Shown here piece by piece: positions 55,469 to 64,000 of a DNA stretch of 64,000 bases (the stretch's first letter is position 1; every line of letters starts with the position of its first letter). Both the position numbers and the translations under genes were made by a program. The notes below the pieces were generated by a model, which did no database searches, had not been told where the DNA came from, and worked only from the letters and a program-made list of their open reading frames with translations. Source of the stretch: Psychrobacillus sp. OK028 (GTDB lineage Bacteria > Bacillota > Bacilli > Bacillales_A > Planococcaceae); assembly GCF_900103605.1 (NCBI RefSeq), contig NZ_FNHY01000008.1:124001-188000 (forward strand). Reading direction: 5' to 3'.

Positions 55469-55586
55469 GTCTAGCTCCGGCGCCCAGCCCCTCGAGTCGT
55501 TTCAGAATGTCGAATAAAGGCAAAGGACGCCTTTATCGTCATTCTTCCAACGCTTGTCGGGGCTTGAGTGGGCACCTGCGCTTTTC
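55469..55586 (+). repeat. Interspersed repeat, family A, between radA and yacL
   Basis: GTCTAGCTCCGGCGCCCAGC at the start and GGGCACCTGCGCTTTTC at the end mark a copy in the same orientation as 53875-53990, about 85% similar by eye. It lies where disA is found in B. subtilis and relatives. Confidence 0.85.
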
Positions 55587-55642
55587 TGATTAGACTTATT
55601 GTGAAAGTTGGAAGTATAATGAAATAAATGGAGGTGGCATAT

Positions 55643-56725
55643 TTGTTAAAATGGATTATTCAAATTGCGTTTGTTTTAATTGGTGGAACATTGGGTTTAC
55701 TATTCTTACCGCACTTATACGAGCTTTTTAATTTATCTGACAACCCTTGGATTCACAATCCGTATATTTCTGTTTTAGTTGGAGCATTTTTGTTATACGT
55801 GGCCGCATTATTTATGACCGATTACTTAATTAACTTTATCAAGTGGATGGAGGAGCGGTTATTAAAAGCCCCTATTGGAGATTTGTTATTCGGAACGCTT
55901 GGTCTAGTAATAGGATTAATCGTTGCCTTTTTCCTAGGTTCTGCGCTTAATAATATCGCGATACTAGGCTCGGTTGTGCCCGTATTATTGTCAATTGTTT
56001 TGGGATACTTAGGATTTCAAGTTGGGTTTAAAAAGCGTGATGAGCTTCTACAGGTTTTTACTCCCTCTAAACAAAATAGTAGCAAAAAGAAAACAGTGGA
56101 AGATGATAACCAAGAATTGAGTCTAGGAACTTATAAATTGTTGGATACAAGTGTTATTATTGATGGACGTATTGCTGATATTTCGACAACGGGATTTATC
56201 GAAGGAGTTTTTGTTGTTCCACAATTCGTTTTAACTGAGCTACAGCATATTGCAGATTCTTCGGATACGCTTAAACGAACTAGAGGTCGTCGGGGTTTAG
56301 ATGTACTGAAAAAACTACAAACAGAACGAGCTTCCGCCGTGTTAATCGTGGAAGAAGACTTTGAGGATATCCAAGAGGTAGATTTAAAATTAGTTCGTCT
56401 CGCTAAAAAGATGAATGGAATCGTTGTTACAAATGATTTCAATTTAAACAAGGTTTGTGACCTGCACCAAGTACGGGTTTTGAATATTAATGATTTAGCA
56501 AATGCCGTAAAGCCGGTCGTTATTCCCGGGGAAATAATGCATGTTGTTGTCATTAAAGATGGTAAAGAGCACAATCAAGGTGTTGCATATCTAGATGATG
56601 GGACGATGATTGTAGTGGAAGGTGGTAAAGCATATATAGGACAGGCTATAAATGTAGAAGTGACAAGTGTGCTTCAAACATCGGCGGGTCGGATGATATT
56701 TGCAAAACCACAAGACTCGAAATAA
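55643..56725 (+). CDS. yacL: PIN-TRAM membrane protein YacL
   Basis: 360-residue protein. Four transmembrane helices fill residues 1-125, a PIN (PilT N-terminal) domain covers ~155-285 (LLDTSVIIDGRIADI, with acidic metal-site residues; VTNDFNLNKVCDL), and a C-terminal TRAM domain ends it. It is thought to be a membrane-tethered nuclease. The TTG at 55643 has GGAGGTGG just upstream; the ATG at 55628 overlaps that site. Confidence 0.9.
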   Translation: MLKWIIQIAFVLIGGTLGLLFLPHLYELFNLSDNPWIHNPYISVLVGAFLLYVAALFMTDYLINFIKWMEERLLKAPIGDLLFGTLGLVIGLIVAFFLGSALNNIAILGSVVPVLLSIVLGYLGFQVGFKKRDELLQVFTPSKQNSSKKKTVEDDNQELSLGTYKLLDTSVIIDGRIADISTTGFIEGVFVVPQFVLTELQHIADSSDTLKRTRGRRGLDVLKKLQTERASAVLIVEEDFEDIQEVDLKLVRLAKKMNGIVVTNDFNLNKVCDLHQVRVLNINDLANAVKPVVIPGEIMHVVVIKDGKEHNQGVAYLDDGTMIVVEGGKAYIGQAINVEVTSVLQTSAGRMIFAKPQDSK

Positions 56726-56728
56726 CGA

Positions 56729-56770
56729 AGAAGGGTTGTTTCCTTTTTAAAAGGAATACGCCCTTTTTCT
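56729..56770 (+). terminator. Terminator after yacL
   Basis: AGAAGGG pairs with CCCTTTTTCT around an inner TTCCTTTT/AAAAGGAA hairpin. Confidence 0.65.
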
Positions 56771-56791
56771 GTGTGATGGAGGATCATTAAC

Positions 56792-57484
56792 ATGTTGTAT
56801 ACTGTTTTAATACCAGCTGCAGGTAGTGGGAAGCGAATGGGTGCCGATAAAAATAAATTATTTTTGGAGCTACGGAATATTCCTATTTTGGTACATACTT
56901 TAAGAGTTTTTGACAAAGATCCTAATTGTGAACAAATTGTATTAGCTGTGAAAAAGACGGAACAACTATTCATTGAACAGCTATTAATGGATTATCGCAT
57001 TACGAAGGTTTCTGCCATTGTAGAGGGCGGTGAAGAACGGCAGCATAGTGTATATGCTGCTTTAAAAGTAGTTACATCTAAAGAAGTAATTCTCGTTCAT
57101 GATGCAGCAAGACCATTTATTCATCAGGAAGTAATAGAACAATTAGTAAAAGCAGCAGGTGCTTCTGGGGCAGCAGTTGCAGCAGTTCGGGCAAAAGATA
57201 CAATGAAAAAAGTAGAAGATGGTATAATTCAAGAAACAGTCGATCGAGAAAGCTTATGGATTATTCAAACGCCTCAAGCATTTCAATATGCATTATTAGA
57301 AAAAGCAGAAAGACTAGCAGAAGCAGAAAAGTTTCTTGGGACAGATGAAGCAATGCTCGTAGAAAGACTAGGAGAGCGTGTTCATATTGTTGATAGTACC
57401 TATGATAATGTAAAAATGACAACGAGTGAAGATCTTCTATATGGAGAGGCTATTTTAAATAAGCGGGAGCAGGAGGAACAATAA
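56792..57484 (+). CDS. ispD: IspD, 2-C-methylerythritol 4-phosphate cytidylyltransferase
   Basis: 230-residue enzyme of the MEP isoprenoid pathway. The CTP-binding opening is PAAGSGKRMGADKNKLFLEL; VHDAARPF and KMTTSEDLLYGE are also typical. ATG with TGGAGG. The stop abuts the ispF start. Confidence 0.95.
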   Translation: MLYTVLIPAAGSGKRMGADKNKLFLELRNIPILVHTLRVFDKDPNCEQIVLAVKKTEQLFIEQLLMDYRITKVSAIVEGGEERQHSVYAALKVVTSKEVILVHDAARPFIHQEVIEQLVKAAGASGAAVAAVRAKDTMKKVEDGIIQETVDRESLWIIQTPQAFQYALLEKAERLAEAEKFLGTDEAMLVERLGERVHIVDSTYDNVKMTTSEDLLYGEAILNKREQEEQ

Positions 57485-57964
57485 ATGATGCGAATTGGAC
57501 AAGGTTTTGATGTACATGAATTTGCGGATAATCGTCCGTTAATAATAGGTGGGATTGAAATTCCTTATGAAAGAGGGCTAATTGGTCACTCAGATGCAGA
57601 TGTATTACTACATACTGTTACAGATGCCGCTTTAGGTGCGATTGGAGAAGGCGATATTGGTAGACACTTCCCAGACACAGACCCTGAATTCAAGGATGCG
57701 GATTCGGCGAAGCTATTAGAGCATATTTGGAAGCTAGTAGATGCTCGTGGATATAAGTTAGGGAATATAGATTGTACCATTATTGCACAAAAACCAAAAA
57801 TGGCACCATATATTGAAACGATTCGTGAGCGTGTGGCGGAGTTACTTCAAGCGGATGTTTCTCAGGTAAATGTGAAGGCTACCACAACTGAAAAACTTGG
57901 ATTTACAGGGCGCGAAGAAGGAATAGCATCGATGGCTACAATATTGCTTCTTAAGAAGGACTAA
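57485..57964 (+). CDS. ispF: IspF, MEcPP synthase
   Basis: 159-residue zinc enzyme forming the cyclodiphosphate of the MEP pathway. Metal ligands lie in GFDVHEF and in [26 protein letters not shown] is the conserved tail. Two in-frame ATGs (57485, 57488) follow AGGAGG; the first is used. Coupled with ispD. Confidence 0.96.
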   Translation: MMRIGQGFDVHEFADNRPLIIGGIEIPYERGLIGHSDADVLLHTVTDAALGAIGEGDIGRHFPDTDPEFKDADSAKLLEHIWKLVDARGYKLGNIDCTIIAQKPKMAPYIETIRERVAELLQADVSQVNVKATTTEKLGFTGREEGIASMATILLLKKD

Positions 57965-58006
57965 CTTTAAAAAACATATAAGCAATGGTAGAATGAATGA
58001 AGTTTA

Positions 58007-58140
58007 CACTTAATTCAGCAAAAGACCGAAATCTTACTGAATTAAGTGATGCCTCCGGCGAATGTCATAGATTTTGTAGAGAGTGAATTGAGCAAGCTCA
58101 ATTCAAAATCTGGACACAAAAACGCCAAGGTGGATTTGAT
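58007..58140. repeat. Interspersed repeat with terminal inverted motif before gltX
   Basis: CACTTAATTCAG and CTGAATTAAGTG (58007-58018, 58037-58048) form a 12-bp hairpin. GATGCCTCCGGCGAATGTCATAG follows, a second palindrome GAATTGAGC/GCTCAATTC sits near 58085-58104, and the element ends in ACAAAAACGCCAAGGTGGAT. I recall similar elements in Planococcaceae genomes. There is no ORF. It could also influence gltX expression. Confidence 0.65.
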
Positions 58141-58167
58141 TTGAACGAAAACTAGGAGGATACACTT

Positions 58168-59631
58168 ATGACACAAGAAGTTCGCGTACGCTACGCGCCA
58201 AGTCCAACAGGATTTTTGCATATTGGAGGAGCACGTACAGCATTATTTAACTACCTATTTGCACGTCACCATAACGGTAAATTTATTGTTCGTATTGAAG
58301 ATACAGATATAGAACGTAATGTAGAAGGTGGCGAGTTATCGCAGCTTGAAAACTTAAAGTGGTTAGGAATAGACTATGATGAATCTGTAGATATAGGTGG
58401 ACCTTATGCGCCATATCGTCAAATGGAGCGTCTAGATATATATACAAAGCACGCAGAAGAAATGTTAGAAACAGGACATGCCTACAAATGTTTCTGTACT
58501 TCTGAGGAATTAGAAGCAGAACGTGAAGTACAAAAAGAAAAAGGTATTGCAGCTCCTATGTACAATGGTAAATGCCGTCATTTATCAAAAGAAGAGGTAC
58601 AAGCAAAAGAACATGCGGGCCAAGCCTACACGATTCGTATGCGAGTGCCAGAAAATATAACTTATACATTTGAAGATTTAGTTCGTGGATCCGTTACTTT
58701 TGAATCTAAGGACGTAGGTGACTGGGTATTAGTGAAAGCTAATGGGATTCCAACATATAACTATGCCGTAGTATTAGATGATCACTTTATGGAAATCTCT
58801 CATGTTTTCCGTGGGGAAGAGCATTTATCGAACACACCAAAACAATTAATGGTTTTCGATGCATTTGGATGGGCATACCCTAAGTATGGTCACATGACAT
58901 TAATCATCAATGAAAATCGTAAAAAGCTTTCCAAACGCGATGAGTCGATTATTCAATTTGTTACTCAGTACAAAGATCTTGGATATTTACCGGAAGCAAT
59001 GTTTAACTTCTTTGCATTATTAGGGTGGTCACCTGAAGGAGAAGATGAAATTTTCACGAAAGAGGAATTCATCAAAAACTTCGATGTGTCACGTCTTTCA
59101 AAATCACCATCGATGTTTGACAAACAAAAGCTTACATGGATGAATAACCAATATATTAAACAACTGCCGCTTGAAAAAGTAGTAGAGCTTGCACTACCAC
59201 ATCTTCAAAAAGCAGATCTACTTCCAGCTGAATTATCGGAAGAAGAACTTACGTGGGCAACAAAGCTTATTGCTCTTTACCATGAGCAAATGAGTTTTGG
59301 TGCTGAAATAGTTGAATTATCTTCATTATTCTTTGATCACGAAATTGCATATACTGAAGAAGCAACAGAAGTGTTAGCTGGGGAGCAGGTTCCTGAAGTT
59401 ATGGCTGCCTTCAAATCACAGCTTGAAAACTTAGATGCGTTTGAAGCTGCAGAGATTAAAGCTGCAATTAAAGCGGTGCAAAAAGAAACTGGTCATAAAG
59501 GAAAAAACCTTTTCATGCCAATCCGTGTAGTAACGACTGGTCAAATGCATGGTCCAGAATTAGCTGATGCCATTAGTTTAATTGGAAAAGATAAAGTAAT
59601 TGCTCGCGTTGCCAAATTCGCAAAACAATAA
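58168..59631 (+). CDS. gltX: Glutamyl-tRNA synthetase
   Basis: 487-residue class I synthetase. The HIGH motif is in [19 protein letters not shown] and KMSKS is KLSKRDESI. In Bacillales it is non-discriminating and also charges tRNA(Gln), which GatCAB then amidates. ATG with AGGAGG. Followed by the Cys T-box leader. Confidence 0.97.
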   Translation: MTQEVRVRYAPSPTGFLHIGGARTALFNYLFARHHNGKFIVRIEDTDIERNVEGGELSQLENLKWLGIDYDESVDIGGPYAPYRQMERLDIYTKHAEEMLETGHAYKCFCTSEELEAEREVQKEKGIAAPMYNGKCRHLSKEEVQAKEHAGQAYTIRMRVPENITYTFEDLVRGSVTFESKDVGDWVLVKANGIPTYNYAVVLDDHFMEISHVFRGEEHLSNTPKQLMVFDAFGWAYPKYGHMTLIINENRKKLSKRDESIIQFVTQYKDLGYLPEAMFNFFALLGWSPEGEDEIFTKEEFIKNFDVSRLSKSPSMFDKQKLTWMNNQYIKQLPLEKVVELALPHLQKADLLPAELSEEELTWATKLIALYHEQMSFGAEIVELSSLFFDHEIAYTEEATEVLAGEQVPEVMAAFKSQLENLDAFEAAEIKAAIKAVQKETGHKGKNLFMPIRVVTTGQMHGPELADAISLIGKDKVIARVAKFAKQ

Positions 59632-59633
59632 GA

Positions 59634-59938
59634 TTGACTTTCCGTTAACAAGATGTGAAAATGGTGTTACAAATTGGAAAGCAAAACAAATAGTAAAGCG
59701 AAGACGAGGAGAAGTAAGTAAAGCATACTCTTTAGAGAGGACCATCACCGGCTGAAAGTGGTCTGAGCCTATGAGTTACTGAAATGCACCTTCGAGCGTC
59801 ATGCCGAACTTTTAAGTAGGCTGAACGTATCATCTGCGTTAAAGATGCCGAGTGGGAAAAGTTTTTATATTTTCCAATCAGAGTGGAACCACGCAACTTG
59901 CGTCTCTGTCTATATTTTATAGACAGAGACTTTTTTTA
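59634..59938 (+). ncRNA. Cysteine T-box riboswitch of cysE-cysS
   Basis: TTGACT near 59634 may be the promoter. The specifier stem holds the codon TGC (59785-59787) within GAAATGCACC. The T-box sequence AGAGTGGAACCACGC lies at 59880-59894. A terminator GTCTCTGTCTATA/TATAGACAGAGAC with T7 (59902-59937) follows. Uncharged tRNA(Cys) should allow read-through into cysES. Confidence 0.93.
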
Positions 59939-59966
59939 TGGGGAAAAATGAAAGGAGGGCAATCTT

Positions 59967-60623
59967 GTGTTTGAACGAATGAAAGAAGATATTGCAGTAG
60001 TATTTGAACAAGATCCAGCTGCTAATAGCAAGCTAGAGGTTGTATTAACATATGCAGGTTTACATGCCATTTGGAGTCATCGCATTGCGCACGCATTATT
60101 TAAAAAGAAATTCTTTTTCTTAGCGCGTGTCATTTCGCAAATTAGTAGATTTTTTACAGGTGTAGAAATTCACCCAGGAGCAACAATTGGGAGACGTTTT
60201 TTTATCGACCATGGCTCGGGTGTAGTAATTGGAGAAACGTGTGAAATCGGAGATGATTGCACGATTTATCAAGGTGTCACACTAGGTGGTACCGGGAAAG
60301 AAAAAGGAAAGAGACATCCAACACTTCATAATAATGTTCTAGTTGCGACAGGAGCAAAAGTATTAGGATCGATAACAATTGGGGAAAATAGTAAAGTTGG
60401 GGCTGGCTCGGTTGTATTAAAGGATGTGCCTACTAATTCAACTGTCGTTGGTATTCCGGGTGTTGTCGTCATTCAAGATGGTGTAAAAGTGAAGCGAAAC
60501 CTAGATCATCAAGACCTTCCCGATCCGTTTGCTGACCGATGTAAACAAATGGAAGCCAAAATAGAGGAGCTTCATAAAGAAGTTGACCGTCTAACGAAAG
60601 AAAAGGAGAGAAACTGGTCATGA
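59967..60623 (+). CDS. cysE: Serine O-acetyltransferase
   Basis: 218-residue enzyme of cysteine synthesis (serine plus acetyl-CoA to O-acetylserine). An N-terminal helical part (~1-65) precedes the left-handed beta-helix hexapeptide repeats ([29 protein letters not shown]...[13 protein letters not shown]). GTG start, AAAGGAGG upstream. Overlaps cysS by 4 nt. Confidence 0.95.
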   Translation: MFERMKEDIAVVFEQDPAANSKLEVVLTYAGLHAIWSHRIAHALFKKKFFFLARVISQISRFFTGVEIHPGATIGRRFFIDHGSGVVIGETCEIGDDCTIYQGVTLGGTGKEKGKRHPTLHNNVLVATGAKVLGSITIGENSKVGAGSVVLKDVPTNSTVVGIPGVVVIQDGVKVKRNLDHQDLPDPFADRCKQMEAKIEELHKEVDRLTKEKERNWS

Positions 60624-62020
60624 CAATCCAAATTTTCAATACATTAAAGCGCGAGAAAGAACCGTTTATCCCACTCGAAGAAGGCAAGGTCAAAATGTAT
60701 GTATGTGGTCCAACTGTTTACAATTATATCCATATCGGTAATGCTAGACCTGTAATTGTCTACGATACGGTAAGAAAGTATCTACAATATCGCGGATATG
60801 ACGTGACGTACGTTTCTAACTTCACAGACGTGGATGATAAAATTATTAAAGCGGCAAATGAACTCGGAGAAGATGTATCAGAGCTTACAGAACGTTTTAT
60901 CAACGCTTACTTTGCAGACGTGGAAGCACTTGGCTGCAATCGAGCAGATTCACATCCTCGTGTAACAGATCACATGGATCAAATCATTGAATTCATCAAA
61001 GTATTAGAGGAAAAAGGCTACGCATACGAATCGCAGGGAGATGTTTATTACCGCACGAGAAAATTTGATGGATACGGTAAGCTTTCTCATCAGTCTGTAG
61101 ATGATTTAAAGGTCGGAGCTAGAATTGAAACTGGCGTAAAAAAAGAAGATGCATTAGACTTCGCCCTTTGGAAAGCCGCAAAACCTGGAGAAATCTTCTG
61201 GGAGAGCCCTTGGGGGCAGGGGCGTCCGGGATGGCATATTGAGTGCTCTGTAATGGCACGTGAAATTCTAGGAGATACAATTGATATTCATGCTGGAGGC
61301 CAGGATTTAACCTTCCCTCACCATGAAAATGAGATTGCACAGTCAGAAGCTAGAACTGGTAAAACATTCGCGAGATACTGGATGCATAATGGGTATATAA
61401 ATATAGACAACGAAAAAATGTCGAAATCACTCGGTAATTTTGTATTAGTGAATGATATTCGCCAGCAAATTGACCCGCAAGTTTTACGTCTATTTATGTT
61501 AAGTGTTCATTATCGAAATCCTATTAACTATTCAAAAGAATTGGTCGAGCAAGCGGAGGCTGGTTTGGACCGTATTCACACAGCGTACGACAATTTAGTT
61601 CATCGCTTAAGTACCACTGCAAATTTAGGGGATTATAAGGATATTTGGTTCCAAAAAATTGCCGATGTGAAAGTGCAATTTGAGATAGCAATGGATGATG
61701 ACTTCAATACAGCAAATGGAATAGCAGCTATTTTTGAATTGTCGAAACTCGCGAATACGTATTTACAAGAAAAACAAACCAGTGAAGACGTATTAAAACA
61801 ATTTATATCCGTTATGGATTTATTAACGGCTGTCCTGGGACTTTCATTTGCCAAGGAAAAAGAAGTATTGGATGAAGAAATCGATGCATTGATCGAGGAA
61901 CGCAATCAGGCAAGAAAGGATCGTAACTTCGCTCGTGCAGATGAAATTAGAGATCAATTAAAAGAGCTAAATATTATTTTAGAAGATACTGCACAGGGTA
62001 TCCGATGGAAAAGAGGATAA
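60620..62020 (+). CDS. cysS: Cysteinyl-tRNA synthetase
   Basis: 466-residue class I synthetase. The HIGH motif is [16 protein letters not shown], zinc ligands include CGPTVYN and [24 protein letters not shown], and KMSKS reads [13 protein letters not shown] overlaps the cysE stop, so both enzymes share T-box control. Confidence 0.97.
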   Translation: MTIQIFNTLKREKEPFIPLEEGKVKMYVCGPTVYNYIHIGNARPVIVYDTVRKYLQYRGYDVTYVSNFTDVDDKIIKAANELGEDVSELTERFINAYFADVEALGCNRADSHPRVTDHMDQIIEFIKVLEEKGYAYESQGDVYYRTRKFDGYGKLSHQSVDDLKVGARIETGVKKEDALDFALWKAAKPGEIFWESPWGQGRPGWHIECSVMAREILGDTIDIHAGGQDLTFPHHENEIAQSEARTGKTFARYWMHNGYINIDNEKMSKSLGNFVLVNDIRQQIDPQVLRLFMLSVHYRNPINYSKELVEQAEAGLDRIHTAYDNLVHRLSTTANLGDYKDIWFQKIADVKVQFEIAMDDDFNTANGIAAIFELSKLANTYLQEKQTSEDVLKQFISVMDLLTAVLGLSFAKEKEVLDEEIDALIEERNQARKDRNFARADEIRDQLKELNIILEDTAQGIRWKRG

Positions 62021-62024
62021 ACTT

Positions 62025-62444
62025 GTGGGAAATTTAAAGCTTTCGGATGTCAAACAATTAAATTCTTTAGCGCTTGCCTATATGGGTGATGCTGTTTTCG
62101 AACAAGTTGTGCGAGAACATCTCATCCGCTCTGGGCGGGTTCGACCAAATATTTTACACAAAGAAGCTACTACTTATGTATCCGCAAAAGCACAAGCGAT
62201 GATTGTAAAAGAAATGCTAGATAAAGAGTTTCTAACAGAGGATGAACAGGCAGTACTTCGAAGAGGACGTAATGCAAAATCAGGATCAGTTCCAAAAAAT
62301 ACTGACGTTATTACTTATCACCATAGTACAGCGTTTGAAGCAGTCATTGGGAGTCTATACTTAAGTGAACAAACGGAACGTTTGCAAGAAGTGCTGAATT
62401 TTTCGATTAACTTTATAGATGAACAGAAAGGGGCGAAAAAATAA
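62025..62444 (+). CDS. mrnC: Mini-ribonuclease III
   Basis: 139-residue RNase III catalytic domain without a double-stranded RNA-binding domain. It matures 23S rRNA ends. Acidic catalytic residues lie in [12 protein letters not shown] and [16 protein letters not shown] start 4 nt after cysS stop. Confidence 0.95.
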   Translation: MGNLKLSDVKQLNSLALAYMGDAVFEQVVREHLIRSGRVRPNILHKEATTYVSAKAQAMIVKEMLDKEFLTEDEQAVLRRGRNAKSGSVPKNTDVITYHHSTAFEAVIGSLYLSEQTERLQEVLNFSINFIDEQKGAKK

Positions 62445-63215
62445 ATGGCGGAAAAAAATGATCAAACGGAGCAAACTGGAGAACTTATTGCTGGGAAAAA
62501 CCCGGTAGTTGAAGCTCTTCGTGCCGGTAGAGATATGAACAAGGTTTGGCTAGCGGAAGGTATTCAAAAAAGTGGCGTATCGGAAATTATTCAACTAGCC
62601 AAAGATGCTGGGATAATCGTGCAGTTCGTGCCTAAAAAGAAATTGGATAACTTAACCGATGCAAACCATCAAGGAATAGTGGCATCGGTTGCTGCCTATC
62701 GTTATGCAGAATTAGACGATCTATTTGAGCTGGCAGCTAGTAAACAAGAGGATCCTCTTTTCATTATTTTAGATGAAATTGAAGATCCTCATAATCTTGG
62801 TTCTATCATGCGAACAGCAGATGCGGTAGGAGCCCATGGAATTATTATTCCGAAAAGAAGAGCGGTCGGACTAACAGCGGTAGTTGCAAAAGCATCTACA
62901 GGAGCGATCGAACATATTCCTGTCTATCGTGCAGGTAACTTGGCCCAAACAGTGGATGAGCTAAAAGAGCGCGGTGTATGGATTGCTGGAACAGATGCTG
63001 CAAAATCTACTGATTATCGAAATATGGATGCGACACTTCCTCTTGCCCTTATTATAGGTAGCGAAGGAAAAGGAATGAGTCGACTGTTAAGAGATAAATG
63101 TGATTTTCTTTACTATTTGCCTATGGTCGGTCATGTAACAAGTCTTAATGCATCGGTAGCAGCCTCTGTCTTGTTATATGAAATATGGCGCGTTAGAAAT
63201 CCGCTAAAAGGATAA
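62445..63215 (+). CDS. rlmB: 23S rRNA 2'-O-methyltransferase RlmB (SPOUT)
   Basis: 256-residue TrmH-type methyltransferase (Gm2251 in E. coli). N-terminal substrate-binding domain (IAGKNPVVEALRAGRDMNKVWLAEG) and C-terminal knot with motif 1 EDPHNLGSIMRTADA, motif 2 LIIGSEGKGMS and motif 3 LPMVGHVTSLNASVAASVLLYE. Start abuts the mrnC stop. Confidence 0.94.
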   Translation: MAEKNDQTEQTGELIAGKNPVVEALRAGRDMNKVWLAEGIQKSGVSEIIQLAKDAGIIVQFVPKKKLDNLTDANHQGIVASVAAYRYAELDDLFELAASKQEDPLFIILDEIEDPHNLGSIMRTADAVGAHGIIIPKRRAVGLTAVVAKASTGAIEHIPVYRAGNLAQTVDELKERGVWIAGTDAAKSTDYRNMDATLPLALIIGSEGKGMSRLLRDKCDFLYYLPMVGHVTSLNASVAASVLLYEIWRVRNPLKG

Positions 63216-63219
63216 GAAG

Positions 63220-63729
63220 ATGCAAATTCTACTTGTCGATGGATATAATATCATCGGCGCATGGAGCGAGTTAAGAAAGTTAAAAGAAATAAAATTATTA
63301 GACGCTAGAGACCGCTTGATCGAGCTAATGGCAGAATATAAAGCATATACAGGCGTTCGAGTGATTGTAGTATTTGATGCGCACTTAGTGCCTGGTATCG
63401 AAAACAAGAAGAAACAATATGACGTAGAAGTTATTTATACAAGAAAAAACGAAATAGCAGACGAACGTATTGAAAAGTTAACGAAAGAATTGAGTGGTAG
63501 AAGAGTTCAAATTTACGTAGCAACATCTGATCAGATCGAGCAACGAATTATATTTGGACAAGGGGCACTGCGAAAATCAGCAAGAGAATTAGAAATTGAA
63601 ATGTTGTCGATCTCCTCCAAAATATCCAAAAAAGTAAAGAGTATTCAAGTGGATAAGCCTGTTTCTAACATACCATTAACAGAAGAAATTGCAGAAATTT
63701 TCGAAAAATGGCGAAGAGGAATGAAATGA
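63220..63729 (+). CDS. rae1: Rae1/YacP, ribosome-associated A-site endonuclease
   Basis: 169-residue PIN/NYN nuclease. The opening LLVDGYNIIGAW and the internal IVVFDAH and VYVATSDQIEQ-like stretch hold the acidic catalytic residues. B. subtilis Rae1 cuts mRNA on translating ribosomes. ATG 4 nt after rlmB. Last gene before sigH. Confidence 0.92.
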   Translation: MQILLVDGYNIIGAWSELRKLKEIKLLDARDRLIELMAEYKAYTGVRVIVVFDAHLVPGIENKKKQYDVEVIYTRKNEIADERIEKLTKELSGRRVQIYVATSDQIEQRIIFGQGALRKSARELEIEMLSISSKISKKVKSIQVDKPVSNIPLTEEIAEIFEKWRRGMK

Positions 63730-63733
63730 TTCA

Positions 63734-63763
63734 TTGACGCTATAAATTTCCTTCCTGTATACT
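63734..63763 (+). promoter_or_regulatory. Sigma-A promoter of sigH
   Basis: TTGACG, 18-bp spacer and TATACT lie 36 nt upstream of the sigH start. Confidence 0.7.
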
Positions 63764-63798
63764 TGGAATAACTATTCATGTTAGCTGAGGTGACTTCA

Positions 63799-64000
63799 TT
63801 GGAAAAGACAGAACAGAATCTGCATTTGGATAGTTTACTAGATGAAGAGCTTGTGGAATTGGTTCATCAAGGAAACACTGAGGCACTAGATTTTTTAATA
63901 ACAAAATACCGTTCTTTCGTCCGTATGAAGGGAAGATCCTACTTTTTAATAGGGGCCGATAAAGAAGATATTCTCCAAGAAGGAATGATCGGATTATATA
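63799..64000 (+). CDS. sigH: RNA polymerase sigma-H factor (5' part)
   Basis: The frame from the TTG at 63799 (GAGGTG upstream) runs open to the window end, about 67 residues. DEELVELVHQGNTEALDFLITKYRSFVRMKGRSYFLIGADKEDILQEGMIGLY is the start of region 2 of SigH, the transition-state and sporulation sigma factor. Truncated by the window edge, not by mutation. Confidence 0.93.
   Translation, partial: MEKTEQNLHLDSLLDEELVELVHQGNTEALDFLITKYRSFVRMKGRSYFLIGADKEDILQEGMIGLY

Noticed and set aside
55385-55642. Decayed disA pseudogene
   Set aside because: The gap is only about 260 bp, filled by a terminator and a repeat, and no frame resembles DisA motifs.

Overview
The window is low-GC, densely coded DNA from an endospore-forming member of the Bacillales. 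Three things point there: the ctsR-mcsA-mcsB-clpC-radA...sigH gene order, spore-coat-like proteins, and S-box/T-box/CodY/CtsR control sites. A Planococcaceae-type genome (Psychrobacillus/Lysinibacillus-like) is my best guess, from gene content and the interspersed repeats; this is inference. I saw no rRNA, tRNA, CRISPR array, insertion sequence or prophage.

Left part (1-16.5 kb): mostly accessory housekeeping genes. They include a Pro/Gln/Phe-rich coat-like protein, a trans-editing AlaX-type protein, a SulP transporter with an ArsR regulator and a perfect 24-bp palindromic operator, an RsbR-type stressosome protein, a P-type Ca2+ ATPase operon, a divergent MurE-like ligase, RluF and a hotdog thioesterase. 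A small cluster of DnaA boxes lies at about 5.24-5.35 kb between convergent genes.

Ethanolamine region (16.5-29.9 kb): a compact eut microcompartment locus, eutW-eutV / eutH-eutS-eutP / eutA-eutB-eutC-eutL-eutE-eutM-pduL-eutN-BMC-mdh. Intrinsic terminators separate the three blocks. Both internal terminators overlap an A-n-n-G-n-n hexaloop hairpin, as expected for antitermination by EutV. Ethanolamine enters via EutH and is split by EutBC (reactivated by EutA) to acetaldehyde and ammonia; EutE makes acetyl-CoA and the PduL enzyme makes acetyl-phosphate. No eutG alcohol dehydrogenase, eutT, eutJ or eutQ is present. Instead the operon ends with a malate dehydrogenase gene, a plausible NAD+ recycling partner.

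Middle part (30-37.5 kb): CorA, an intact SAM-I riboswitch with promoter and terminator but no downstream gene, a BCCT transporter, and a GntR-mhpF-mhpE operon whose promoter carries a CcpA cre-like site and a perfect CodY box. A CotD-like coat protein follows.

Murein-peptide region (37.6-47.3 kb): dppABCDE-ykfABCD in the Bacillus subtilis order. It covers D-aminopeptidase, dipeptide ABC importer, LD-carboxypeptidase, Ala-Glu epimerase and NlpC/P60 dipeptidase, with a CodY-like box over the promoter.

Right part (47.3-64 kb): a second-type RsgA GTPase gene preceded by a short leader ORF and terminator (likely attenuation), a GNAT gene, then the classic class III heat-shock/translation cluster ctsR-mcsA-mcsB-clpC-radA-yacL-ispD-ispF-gltX-[Cys T-box]-cysE-cysS-mrnC-rlmB-rae1-sigH. 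The disA gene normally found between radA and yacL is absent; an interspersed repeat sits at that point.
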